Origin: Nectonema munidae
Lineage: Eukaryota; Nematomorpha; Nectonematoida; Nectonematidae
Direction: 5' to 3'
DNA: 64,000 bases
Assembly: GCA_030549495.1 (NCBI GenBank)
Contig: JAUIRK010000985.1
Coordinates: 484,027 to 548,026, forward strand
Below are positions 33,084 to 45,614 of this stretch, piece by piece. The notes beneath the pieces were generated by a model, which saw nothing but the letters and a program-made list of their open reading frames with translations, was not told the DNA's origin and ran no database searches. Position 1 is the first letter of the stretch, and each line of letters begins with the position of its first letter. The translations under genes were made by a program, and so were the position numbers.

Positions 33084-36000
33084 ACTGTGCCTACCTGTGT
33101 TTGAGTGCTCCATGTTTGTGCTTGTCTGTGTATGAGTGCTTACTGTTTGTGTCGACCTGTGTTTGAGTGCTCCATATTTGTGTCTGTCTTGGTTTGAGTG
33201 TTCCCTGTGTTAGGGTGCTCCCTGTTTCTACCTGGTTGTATTTGAGTGCTCTCTATTTGTGGCTGCCTGTTTTATAAGGGCCCTTGTTTGTGCCTGAGGC
33301 TCCCTGTTTGTGGCTGCATGTTGTTTAAGTTCTCCCTATTTGTGCCTGACTGTGTTTGGGTCCTCCATGTTTGTACCTTCCTGTATTCTTGCCTGAGTTT
33401 GAGTGTCCTATATTTGTGTCTGCTTGTGTTTGAGTGCTCCCTGTTTGTATCTGCTTGTGTTTGAGTGTTACCTGTTTGTCCCTGAATGTTGTTTAAGTGC
33501 TCCCTGGTTGTGTCTGCCTGTGTTTGAGTGCCCCATGTTTGTCTGTCTGTGTAATAGTACCCCATGTTTGTGACTGCCTCTTTTTGAGTGCCTTCTGTTT
33601 TTGTTTGTTTGTGTTTGAGTGCTTTCTGTTTGTGCCTTCCTGTGTTTGAGTGCCCCCTGTTGGTGCTTGCCTGTGTTAAAGTGCTCCCTGTTTGAGCCTG
33701 TCTGTGTTTGAATGCTCCTTGTTTGTCTGTCTGTGTTATAGTACCCCATGTTTGTCCCTGATTCTTTTTGAGTGCCTTTTGTTTTTACCTGTTTGTGCCT
33801 TCCTGTGTTTGAATGCCGCCTGTTGGTGCTTATCTGTGTTAAAGTGCTCCCTTTTTGTTCCTGTCCCTGTCTAAGTGCTCCCTGTTTGTGCCTGCCTGTG
33901 TTTAAGTCCACACTGTTTGTGCCTGCGTGTGTTGGGTTCTTCCTCTTTGAGCCTGCCTGTGTTTGAGTGCCCCTTGTTGGTGCCTGCCTTTGTTTAAGTG
34001 CTGCATGTTTCTGCTTGCCTATTGTTTAAGTCCAAACTGTGTTTAAGTGCTCCTTGTTTGTGCTTGCATGTGTTTAAGTGTTCCCTGTTTGTGCCGCCTG
34101 TGTTTAAGTCCTTCCTGTTTGTGCCTGCCTGTGTTTTAAGTGCTCCCTATTTGAGCCAGCCTGTGTTTGAGTGTTCCTTGTTTGTCTGTCTGTGGTATGG
34201 TGCCCCATGTTTGTGCCTACCCCTGTTTAAGTGCCTCTTGTTTTTGCCTCCTTGTGTTCGAGTGCTTTCTCTTTGTGCCTTCCTATGTTTGAATGCCCTC
34301 TGTTGGTGCTTGTCTGTGTTAAAGTGCTCCCTTTCTGTGCCTGTCCCTATTTAAGTGCTCCATGTTTGTGGCTGCCTGTGTTAAAGTCCACACTGTTTGT
34401 GCGTGCGTGTGTTGGGTTCTCTCTGTTTGAGCCTACCTGTGTTTCAGTGCCCCCTATTGGTGCATGCCTGTGTTTAAGTGCTCCCTCTTTCTGCTTGCCT
34501 TTTGTTTAAGTCCTACCTGTCTTTAAGTGCTCCTTGTTTGTGTCTGATCGTGTTTGGGTGCTCCCTGTTGATTGAGTGCTCGTCGTTTGTTCCTGCCTGT
34601 GTTTGAGTGCTTCCAATTTTTGCCTGTATGTGCTTAAGTGCTTCCTGTTTGTGCCTTCCTAGGTTTGAGTGCCCTCTGTTGGTGCTTGCTTGTGTTAAAG
34701 TGCTCCCTTTTTGTGTCTGAATCTGTTTAAGTGCTCACTTTTTGAGCCTGCCTGTGTTTGAGTGCACCTTGTTTGTGTCTGCCTGTGTTATAGTGCCTCA
34801 TGTTTGTGCCTGCCTCTGTTTGAGTGCCTCCTGTTTTTGCCTGCCTATTGTTTAAGTGCTCCCTGTTTGTGTCTGCTTGTATTTGAGTGCCATATATTTG
34901 TGCCTCCCTGTGTTTGAGTGCCTCCTTTTTGTGCCTGCCTGTGTTTAAGCCATCCTTGTTTGTGCGTTCCTATGTTTGAGTGGCCCCTGTTTGTGATTAC
35001 TTGTGTTAAAGTGCTCCCTTTTTGTGCCTAAATCTGTTTAATTGCTCCCTGTTCGTGCTTGGGTGTGTAAGTGTTCCTGTTTGTGCCTGCCTGTGTTTAA
35101 GTCCTCCCTGTTTGTGCATGCCTGTGTTTGAGTGCCCCCTCTTTGAACCTGTCTGTGTTTGAGTACTACTTGTTTGTGTCTGCTTGTGTTATAGTGACCC
35201 ATGTTTGGGCCTGCCTCTGTTTGAGTGCTCCCTGTTTTGTCTGAATGTGTTTGAGTGCTTCCTGTTTATGACTTCCTGTGTTTGTGTGCCCCCTGTTGGT
35301 GCTTGCTCGTGTTAAAGTGCTTCCTTTTTGTGCCTCAATCTGTCTAAGTGCTCCCTGCTTGTGCCTGCCTGTGTTTCAGTGCTCACTGTTTGAACCTGCC
35401 TGTGTTTGAGGGCTCCTTGTTTGTCTGTCTGTGTAATAGTACCCCATGTTTGTGACTGCCTCTTTTTGAGTGCCTCCTGTTTTTGCCTGCTTGTGTTAGA
35501 GTGCTTCCTGTTTGTGCCTTCCTGTGTTTGAGTGCCCCCTGTAGGTGCTTGCCTGTGTTAAAGTGCTCCCTGTTTGAGACTACCGGTGTTTAAGTGCTCC
35601 TTGTTTGTCTGTCTGTGTTATAGTATCTCATGTTTGTGCCTGCCTCTGTTTGAGTGCCTCCTGTTTTAGCGTGCTTGTGTTTGAGTGCTTCCTGTTTGTG
35701 CCTTCCTGTGTTTGAGTGTTCCCTGTTGGTGCTTGCCAGTGTTAAAGTGCTCCCTTTTTGTGCCTGTCTCTGTTTAATTGCTTCAAAGTTCACCCTGTTT
35801 GTGCCTGCGTGTGTTGGGTTCTCTCTGTTTGAGCTTGCCTGTGTTTGAGTGCCCCCTGTTGGTGCCTGCCTGTGTTTAAGTGCTCCCTGTTTCTGCTTAC
35901 CTATTGTTTAAGTCCTACCTGTCTTTAATTGCTCCATGTTTGTGCCTGACAGTGTTTGAGTGCCTCCTGTTTGTGCTGCCTGTGTTTGAGTCCTCCTTGT

Positions 36001-38445
36001 TTGTGCGTTTCTGTGTTTGAGTGCCACCTGTTGGTGCATGCCTGTTTTTAAGTGCTCCCTGTTTCTGCTTGCCCATGGTTTACGTCCTACCTGTGTTTAA
36101 GTGCTCCTTGTTTGTGCCTGATTGTTCCTTGTTGATTGAGTGCTCGTTGTTTGTTCCTGCCTGTGTTTGAGTGCTCCATGTTTGTTCTTGCATGTATTTA
36201 AGTGTTCTCTGTTTGTGTAGGTTCTCCCTGTTTGAGTGCCCCTTGTTGGTGGCTGCCTGTGTTTAAGTGCTCCCTGTTTCTGCTTGCCTATTGTTTAAGT
36301 CCTACCAGTGTTTAAATGTTCCTTGTTTGTGCCTGACTCTGCTTGGGTGCTCCCTGCTGATTGAGTGCTCGTTGTTTATTCCTGCCTGTGTTTGAGTGCT
36401 CCCTATTTTGCCTGAATGTGTTTGAGTGTTTCCTAGTTGTGTCTTCCTGTATTTGAGTCTTTCTTGTTTGTCCGTCCATGTGTTTGAGTGGCCCCTGTTG
36501 GTGCTTACCTGTGTTAAAGTGCTCCCTTTTTGTGCCTGAATCTGTTTAAGTGCTCCCTGTTTGTGCTTGCGTGTGTAAGTGTTCCCTGTTTGTGCCTGCA
36601 TGTGTTTAAGTAATGCCTGTGTTAGAGTGCCCCCTGTTTGAAACTGCCAGTGTTTAAGTGCTCCTTTTTTGTGTCTTCCTGTGTTATAGTGCCACATGTT
36701 TGAGTGCCTCCTGTTTTTGCCTGCTTGTGCCTTCCTGTGTTTGAATGCCTTCTGTTATTGCTTGCCTGTGTTAAAGTCTCCCTTTTTGTGCCTGTCTCTG
36801 TTTAAGTGCTCCCTTTTTGTGTCTGTCTCTGTTTAAGTGCTTCCTGTTTGTGCCTGTCTCTGTTTAAGTGCTCCCTGCTTGTGAATGCCTGTGTTTAAAT
36901 TTAACCTGTTTGTGCCTGCGTGTGTTGGGTATCCCTGTTTGAGCCTGCCTGTGTTTGAGTGCCTCCTGTTGGTGTCTGCCTTTGTTTAAGTGCTCTCTGT
37001 TTCTGCTTGCCTATTGTTAAACTCTAACCTGTGTTTAAATGCTCCTTGTTTGTGCTTGCATGTGTTTAAGTGTTCCCTGTTTGTGCCAGCCTGTGTTTAA
37101 GTCCTCCCTGTTTGTGCTTGAGTGCTCCCTTTTTGAGTCTGCCTGTGCTTGAGTGCTCCTTGTTTGTGTCTGCCTGTGTTATTGTGCCTCCTTTAGGTGC
37201 CTGCCTGTGTTTGAGTCTTCCTTATTTGTGCGTTCCTGTGTTTGAGTGGCCCCCTTTTGGTGTTACTTGTGTTAAAGTGCTCCCTTTTTGTGCCTAAATC
37301 TGTTTAAATGCTCTCTGTTTGTTCTTGCGTGTTTAAGTGTTCCCTGTTTGTGCCTGCCTGTGTTTAAATCCTCTCTGTTTGTGCCTACCTGTATTTGAGT
37401 GCCTGCTGTTTGAACCTGCCTGTGTTTGAGTGCTCCTTGTGTTATAGTGACCCATGTTTGGGCCTTCCTCTGTTTGAGTGCTCCCTGTTTTGCCTGAATG
37501 TGTTTGAGTGCCCCCTGTTGATGCTTGCCTGTGTTAAAATGCTCCCTGTTTGAGCCTGCCGGTGTTTAAGTGCTCCTTGTTTGTCTGTCTGTGTTATAGT
37601 ACCTCATGTTTATGCCTGCCTCTCTTTGAGTGCCTCCTGTTTTAGCGTGCTTGCGTTTGAGTGCTTCCTGTGTTTGAGTGCCGTCTGTTGGTGCTTGCTC
37701 GTGTTAAAGTGCTCCCTTTTTGTGTCTGAATCTGTTTAAGTGCTCCCTTTTTGTGCTTGCATGTGTTTAAGTCCTACCTGTGTTTAAGTGCTACTTGTTT
37801 GTGCCTGACCGTGTTTAAGTGCTCGTTGTTTGTTCCTGTCTGTGTTTGAGTGCTCCCTGTATGCGCTTGAGTGATCGTCGTTTGTTAGTGCTCCCTGTTT
37901 TTGCCTGTATGTGCCTCCCTGTGTCTGAGTGCCCTCTGTTGGTGCTTGCTTATGTTTGAGTCCTCCTTGTTTATGCGTTTCTGTTACCGCTGTTGGTGGT
38001 TGCCTGTGTTAAAGTGCTCCCTTTTTGTGCGTGTCTCTGTTTAAGTGCTCCATGTTTGTGCTTGCGTTTTTAATTGTTCCTTGTGTGTGCCTCCCTGTGT
38101 TTGAGTGCTACTTGTTTGTGCCTGACTGTTTAGGTGCTCACTGTTGATTGAGTACTAGTTGCTTGTTCCTGCTTGCCTGTGTTAAAGTGCTCCCTTTTTA
38201 TGCCTGAATCTGTTTAAGTGCTCCTGTTTGTGCCTGCATGTTGTTTAAGTGCTCCCTGTTTGTGTTTGAGTGCTCCATATTTTTACCTGCCTGAATTTGA
38301 GTGTCCCATATTTGGGTCTGCTTGTGTTTGAGTGTTTAAATGCTCCCTGTTTGGGCTTGAATGTTGTTTGAGTGCTCCCTGTTTGTGCCTGCATGTTGTT
38401 TATGTGCTCCCTGTTTGTGATTGAGTGCCCATGTTTGTGCTACCT
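33084..38445 (+). repeat. 31-bp minisatellite, left array
   Basis: About 170 degenerate copies of a 31-bp unit with the core TGAGTGCTCCCTGTTTGTG followed by CCTGCCTGTGTT. Recurrent variants are TTAAAGTGCTCCC, TTATAGTGCCCC, CCCCCTGTTGGTGC and TGTTGATTGAGTGCTC. They recur in the same order several times (compare 33540-33740 with 35420-35630), so the array also has irregular longer periods. The + strand is very poor in A. It is the longest uninterrupted array and looks ancestral to the right-hand units. Confidence 0.9.
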
Positions 38446-41400
38446 CTCCTAAATTGTTACCATCGCAAAGATCATTGGTACCCCTAATAATTATTGATAT
38501 CCTTCAGAAGGATCATTAGTAGACATAAAGATTAATGTCACACGCAGATACGATAATTTACATAATGCATAAAAACGAATTAGCAAATCAGATTATCATC
38601 CAAATTAGTAGACAATATAAAATGAGAATAATTTATCTTTTACTATATAAAATCTTAATCAAAAGTAGGAGGATGTGTTTATTTAAATTAAAAATAAATT
38701 TGTGTAAATCTAATAAAATCTAACTTTAATTTTTTATTTTAAAAATTAGGTAATAGAATTAGGAAAAAATAAATTTATAAACTAACTTAGTCTAAAGAAA
38801 AAACTATTATTAACACTTTACATATTTAAAAATTATCTATAATGGTTATCCTTTATAGAAATCAAAATTTTAATACCATTAAAAACCTAGGCGTGAGTAG
38901 GGTTGGTTGGATTCTATAACTCAAGGTCTTGGGTTCGATCCGGCAACAAGCATGCTTTCCTCATAGTTCGATACAAGCGGCGCAATTGTGCCTTCTCGAT
39001 GAAAATACCCTAGGTACCTTAAAAAATAAAAACAATATTGTTTTATTAAAAAAATGAATTTGAAATAGTAACAAACAAACTAATTATCTTTGTTTAGAAG
39101 GGTAGGTATAAAATAAGTTGCAAAAGTAAAGCCTTGAGTTTTGAAAAGTGAAAATTTATCTTCTATTTTTATTAACTCGATGCCAATCATGTCCATGCGA
39201 GCAATCTATAAAATATTTCTAAAAATATATTTTAATTTTTCAAAAATTTTTAGTAAAATTTTTAATTTCTTTAAAATTAGAAAGTATATTTCATTCTCTT
39301 TTGTTTTTTACAATGTTCTTTATTCAAAATATTAATTAAAATATATATTACTAGAAATTGTAAGTTCTCTTTCTTTGTTTTTCACAATGTTCTTTATTCA
39401 AAATATTAATTAAAATATATATTACTAGAAATTGTAAGTTCTCTTATTACTGTGTGAAAGACAGTTTTCGGTGATTGAAACCTCATCAATTTCACCTTTG
39501 GGTTCAAACTATAAGGTTTGAACTGGCATTTAGTGGCTACGGGTGGGCATAGGCAATTGAAAGACTTTTTCACCCCTTTGAAATCCTATTTTTTTTCTTT
39601 TGTTCTCCCCCTTGAAAGGCATATTCATCCCTTTTAAATCCCTTTTTTTTCACCGCACCCTCTCTAAATGTGCCTACCTGTGTTCCAGTGCTCCATGTTT
39701 GTGCTTGTCTGTGTTTGAGTGCTTACTGTTTCTGTCGACCTGTGTTTGAGTGCTCCATGTTTGTGTCTGTCTTGGTTTGAGTGTTCCCTGTGTTAGGGTG
39801 CTCCCTGTTTCTGCCTTGTTGTATTTGAGTGCTCTCTATTTGTGGCTGCCTGTTTTATAAGTGCCCTTGTTTGTGCCTGAGGCTCCCTGTTTGTGGCTGC
39901 ATGTTGTTTAAGTTCTCCCTATTTGTGCCTGACTGTGTTTGGGTCCTCCATGTTTGTACCTTCCTCTATTCTTGCCTGAGTTTGAGTGTCCTATATTTGT
40001 GTCTGCTTGTGTTTGAGTGCTCCCTGTTTGTATCTGCTTGTGTTTGAGTGTTACCTGTTTGTCTCTGAATGTTGTTTAAAGGCTCCCTGGTTGTGTCTGC
40101 CTGTGTTTGAGTGCCCCATGTTTGTCCGTCTGTGTAATAGTACCCCATGTTTGTGACTGCCGCTGTTTGAGTGCCTCCTGTTTTTGGCTACTTGTGTTTG
40201 AGTGCTTCCTGTTTGTGCCTTCCTGTGTTTGAGTGCCCTCTGTTGGTACTTGCCTGTGTTAAAGTGCTCCCTGTTTGAGCCTGCCTGTGTTTGAGTGCTC
40301 CTTGTTTGTCTGTATTTGTTATAGTACCCCATATTTGTGCCTGCCTCTGTTTGAGTGACTCCTGTTATAGCGTGCTTGTGTTTGAGTGCTCCTTGTTTGT
40401 ATCTGCCTGTGTTATAGTGCCCCATGTTTAAGTGCATTCTATTTTTGCTGCTTGTGCCTTCCTGTGTTTGAATGCCCCTGTTGGTGCTTGTCTGTGTTAA
40501 AGTGTTCAATTTTTGTGCCTGTCTCTGTTTAAGTGCTCCCTGTTTGTGGCTATCTGTATTTAAGTCCAACTTTTTTGTGTCTGCGAGTGTTGGGTTCTCT
40601 CTGTTTGAGCCTGCCTGTGTTTGAGTGCTCCCTGTTTGAGCGTGGCTGTGTTTAAGTGATCCTTGTTTGTGTCTGCCTGTGTTATAGTACCCCATGTTTG
40701 TGCCTGCCTCTGTTTGAGTGCCTCTTGTTTTTGCCTGCATGTTGTTTACGTGCTCCCTCTTTGTGTCTACCTGTGTTTGAGTGCCCCATATTTGTGCCTG
40801 CCTGTGTTTGAGTAATTCTTGCCTATGCGTTCCTATGTTTCAGTGGCCCCTGTTAGTGCTTGCCTGTCTTAAAGTGCTCCCCTTTTGTGCCTGAATCTGT
40901 TTAAGTGCTCCCTGTTTGTGCTTGGATGTGTTTAAGTGTTCCCTGTTTGTGCCTGCCTGTGTTTAAATCCTCCCTGTTTGTGACTGCCTGTGTTTGAGTG
41001 CTCCTTGTTTGTTTCTGCATGTGTTATAGTGCCCCATGTTTGTGCCTGCCTCTGTTTGAGTGCCTTCTGTTTTTGCCTGCCTGATGTTAAGGTGCTCACT
41101 GTTTTTGTCTCCCTGTTTGAGCCTGCTTGTGTATTTGTGCCTGCCTGTGTTTGAGTGCCTCCTTTTTGTGCCTGGCTGTGTTTGAGACATCCTTGTTTGT
41201 GCGTTCCTGTGTTTGAGTGGCCCCTGTTGGTGCTTATCTGTGTTAAAGTGCTCCCTTTTTATGCCTAAATCTGTTTAAGTGCTCCCTATTTGTGCTTGCG
41301 TATATAAGTGTTCCCTGTTTGTGTCTGCCTGTGTTTAAGTCCTCCCTGTTTTTAAGTCCACCCTGTTTGTGCGTGCGTGTGTTGGGTTCTCTCTGTTTGA

Positions 41401-42009
41401 GTGCCCCCTGTTGGTGCTTGCCTGTGTTAAAGTGCTCCTTCTTTGAGCCTGTCTATGTTTGAGTGCTCCTTGTTTGTCTGTCTGTGTAATAGTACCCTAT
41501 GTTTGTGACTTCCTCTTTTTGAGTGCTTCTTGTTTTTGCCTGCTTCCTGTATTTGAGTGCCCCCTGTTGGTGCTTGCCTGTGTTAAAGTGCTCCCTGTTT
41601 GAGCCTGTCTGTGTTTGAATGCTCCTTGTTTTTCTGCCTGTGTTATAGTACCTCATGTTTGTGCCTGCCTCTTTTTGAGTGCCTTTTGTTTTTACCTGTT
41701 TGTGCCTTCCTGTCTTTGAATGCCGCCTATTGGTGCTTGTCTGTGTTAAAGTGCTCCCTTTTTGTGCCTGTCCCTGTTTAAGTGCTCCTGTTTGTGCCTG
41801 CATGTTGTTTAAGTGCTCCCTGTTTGTGTTTGAGTGCTCCATATTTTTACCTGCCTGAATTTGAGTGTCCCATATTTGGGTCTGCTTGTGTTTGAGTGTT
41901 TAAATGCTCCCTGTTTGTGCTTGAATGTTGTTTAAGTGCTCCCTGTTTGTGCCTGCATGTTGTTTATGTGCTCCCTGTTTGTGATTGAGTGCCCATGTTT
42001 GTGCTACCT
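38446..42009 (+). repeat. Higher-order repeat unit 1 (3564 bp)
   Basis: AT-rich spacer 38446-39667 with one SINE, then the 31-bp array to 42009. It differs from units 2-5 mainly by small deletions: GTATTTGATC missing near 39446, and short losses near 41400 and 41545. Confidence 0.9.
38891..39018 (+). mobile_element. SINE copy in unit 1
   Basis: Same family as 32281-32415, with a short deletion in the D-arm region (GTTGGTTGGATTCTATAAC) and a B box GGTTCGATCCGG. It was multiplied by the tandem duplication, not by new insertions. Confidence 0.6.
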
Positions 42010-45000
42010 CTCCTAAATTGTTACCATCGCAAAGATCATTGGTACCCCTAATAATTATTGATATCCTTCAGAAGGATCATTAGTAGACATAAAGATCAAT
42101 GTCACACGCAGATACGATAATTTACATAATGCATAAAAACGAATTAGCAAATCAGATTATCATCCAAATTAGTAGACAATATAAAATGAGAATAATTTAT
42201 CTTTTACTATATAAAATCTTAATCAAAAGTAGGAGGATGTGTTTATTTAAATTAAAAATAAATTTGTGTAAATCTAATAAAATCTAACTTTAATTTTTTA
42301 TTTTAAAAATTAGGTAATAGAATTAGGAAAAAATAAATTTATAAACTAACTTAGTCTAAAGAAAAAACTATTATTAACACTTTACATATTTAAAAATTAT
42401 CTATAATGGTTATCCTTTATAGAAATCAAAATTTTAATACCATTAAAAACCTAGGCGTGAGTAGGGTTGGTTGGATTCTATAACTCAAGGTCTTGGGTTC
42501 GATCCGGCAACAAGCATGCTTTCCTCATAGTTCGATACAAGCGGCGCAATTGTGCCTTCTCGATGAAAATACCCTAGGTACCTTAAAAAATAAAAACAAT
42601 ATTGTTTTATTAAAAAAAATGAATTTGAAATAGTAACAAACAAACTAATTATCTTTGTTTAGAAGGGTAGGTATAAAATAAGTTGCAAAAGTAAAGCCTT
42701 GAGTTTTGAAAAGTGAAAATTTATCTTCTATTTTTATTAACTCGATGCCAATCATGTCCATGCGAGCAATCTATAAAATATTTCTAAAAATATATTTTAA
42801 TTTTTCAAAAATTTTTAGTAAAATTTTTAATTTCTTTAAAATTAGAAAGTATATTTCATTCTCTTTTGTTTTTTACAATGTTCTTTATTCAAAATATTAA
42901 TTAAAATATATATTACTAGAAATTGTAAGTTCTCTTTCTTTGTTTTTCACAATGTTCTTTATTCAAAATATTAATTAAAATATATATTACTAGAAATTGT
43001 AAGTTCTCTTGTATTTGATCATTACTGTGTGAAAGACAGTTTTCGGTGATTGAAACCTCATCAATTTCACCTTTGGGTTCAAACTATAAGGTTTGAACTG
43101 GCATTTAGTGGCTACGGGTGGGCATAGGCAATTGAAAGACTTTTTCACCCCTTTGAAATCCTATTTTTTTTCTTTTGTTCTCCCCCTTGAAAGGCATATT
43201 CATCCCTTTTAAATCCCTTTTTTTTCACCGCACCCTCTCTAAATGTGCCTACCTGTGTTCCAGTGCTCCATGTTTGTGCTTGTCTGTGTTTGAGTGCTTA
43301 CTGTTTCTGTCGACCTGTGTTTGAGTGCTCCATGTTTGTGTCTGTCTTGGTTTGAGTGTTCCCTGTGTTAGGGTGCTCCCTGTTTCTGCCTTGTTGTATT
43401 TGAGTGCTCTCTATTTGTGGCTGCCTGTTTTATAAGTGCCCTTGTTTGTGCCTGAGGCTCCCTGTTTGTGGCTGCATGTTGTTTAAGTTCTCCCTATTTG
43501 TGCCTGACTGTGTTTGGGTCCTCCATGTTTGTACCTTCCTCTATTCTTGCCTGAGTTTGAGTGTCCTATATTTGTGTCTGCTTGTGTTTGAGTGCTCCCT
43601 GTTTGTATCTGCTTGTGTTTGAGTGTTACCTGTTTGTCTCTGAATGTTGTTTAAAGGCTCCCTGGTTGTGTCTGCCTGTGTTTGAGTGCCCCATGTTTGT
43701 CCGTCTGTGTAATAGTACCCCATGTTTGTGACTGCCGCTGTTTGAGTGCCTCCTGTTTTTGGCTACTTGTGTTTGAGTGCTTCCTGTTTGTGCCTTCCTG
43801 TGTTTGAGTGCCCTCTGTTGGTACTTGCCTGTGTTAAAGTGCTCCCTGTTTGAGCCTGCCTGTGTTTGAGTGCTCCTTGTTTGTCTGTATTTGTTATAGT
43901 ACCCCATATTTGTGCCTGCCTCTGTTTGAGTGACTCCTGTTATAGCGTGCTTGTGTTTGAGTGCTCCTTGTTTGTATCTGCCTGTGTTATAGTGCCCCAT
44001 GTTTAAGTGCATTCTATTTTTGCTGCTTGTGCCTTCCTGTGTTTGAATGCCCCTGTTGGTGCTTGTCTGTGTTAAAGTGTTCAATTTTTGTGCCTGTCTC
44101 TGTTTAAGTGCTCCCTGTTTGTGGCTATCTGTATTTAAGTCCAACTTTTTTGTGTCTGCGAGTGTTGGGTTCTCTCTGTTTGAGCCTGCCTGTGTTTGAG
44201 TGCTCCCTGTTTGAGCGTGGCTGTGTTTAAGTGATCCTTGTTTGTGTCTGCCTGTGTTATAGTACCCCATGTTTGTGCCTGCCTCTGTTTGAGTGCCTCT
44301 TGTTTTTGCCTGCATGTTGTTTACGTGCTCCCTCTTTGTGTCTACCTGTGTTTGAGTGCCCCATATTTGTGCCTGCCTGTGTTTGAGTAATTCTTGCCTA
44401 TGCGTTCCTATGTTTCAGTGGCCCCTGTTAGTGCTTGCCTGTCTTAAAGTGCTCCCCTTTTGTGCCTGAATCTGTTTAAGTGCTCCCTGTTTGTGCTTGG
44501 ATGTGTTTAAGTGTTCCCTGTTTGTGCCTGCCTGTGTTTAAATCCTCCCTGTTTGTGACTGCCTGTGTTTGAGTGCTCCTTGTTTGTTTCTGCATGTGTT
44601 ATAGTGCCCCATGTTTGTGCCTGCCTCTGTTTGAGTGCCTTCTGTTTTTGCCTGCCTGATGTTAAGGTGCTCACTGTTTTTGTCTCCCTGTTTGAGCCTG
44701 CTTGTGTATTTGTGCCTGCCTGTGTTTGAGTGCCTCCTTTTTGTGCCTGGCTGTGTTTGAGCCATCCTTGTTTGTGCGTTCCTGTGTTTGAGTGGCCCCT
44801 GTTGGTGCTTATCTGTGTTAAAGTGCTCCCTTTTTATGCCTAAATCTGTTTAAGTGCTCCCTATTTGTGCTTGCGTATATAAGTGTTCCCTGTTTGTGTC
44901 TGCCTGTGTTTAAGTCCTCCCTGTTTTTAAGTCCACCCTGTTTGTGCGTGCGTGTGTTGGGTTCTCTCTGTTTGAGCCTACATGTGTTTGAGTGCCCCCT

Positions 45001-45614
45001 GTTGGTGCTTGCCTGTGTTAAAGTGCTCCTTCTTTGAGCCTGTCTATGTTTGAGTGCTCCTTGTTTGTCTGTCTGTGTAATAGTACCCTATGTTTGTGAC
45101 TTCCTCTTTTTGAGTGCTTCTTGTTTTTGCCTGCTTGTGTTTGAGTGCTTCCTGTATTTGAGTGCCCCCTGTTGGTGCTTGCCTGTGTTAAAGTGCTCCC
45201 TGTTTGAGCCTGTCTGTGTTTGAATGCTCCTTGTTTTTCTGCCTGTGTTATAGTACCTCATGTTTGTGCCTGCCTCTTTTTGAGTGCCTTTTGTTTTTAC
45301 CTGTTTGTGCCTTCCTGTCTTTGAATGCCGCCTATTGGTGCTTGTCTGTGTTAAAGTGCTCCCTTTTTGTGCCTGTCCCTGTTTAAGTGCTCCTGTTTGT
45401 GCCTGCATGTTGTTTAAGTGCTCCCTGTTTGTGTTTGAGTGCTCCATATTTTTACCTGCCTGAATTTGAGTGTCCCATATTTGGGTCTGCTTGTGTTTGA
45501 GTGTTTAAATGCTCCCTGTTTGGGCTTGAATGTTGTTTAAGTGCTCCCTGTTTGTGCCTGCATGTTGTTTATGTGCTCCCTGTTTGTGATTGAGTGCCCA
45601 TGTTTGTGCTACCT
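42010..45614 (+). repeat. Higher-order repeat unit 2 (3605 bp)
   Basis: Spacer 42010 to about 43242, then array. The longest of units 1-5; it keeps short segments lost from unit 1 near 44975 and 45140. Confidence 0.9.
42455..42582 (+). mobile_element. SINE copy in unit 2
   Basis: Appears identical to the unit 1 copy, including the D-arm deletion. Confidence 0.6.

Noticed and set aside
33084-38445. CRISPR-like regular repeats
   Set aside because: The 31-bp units are directly adjacent and degenerate with no unique spacers, in a eukaryotic genome; this is a minisatellite.
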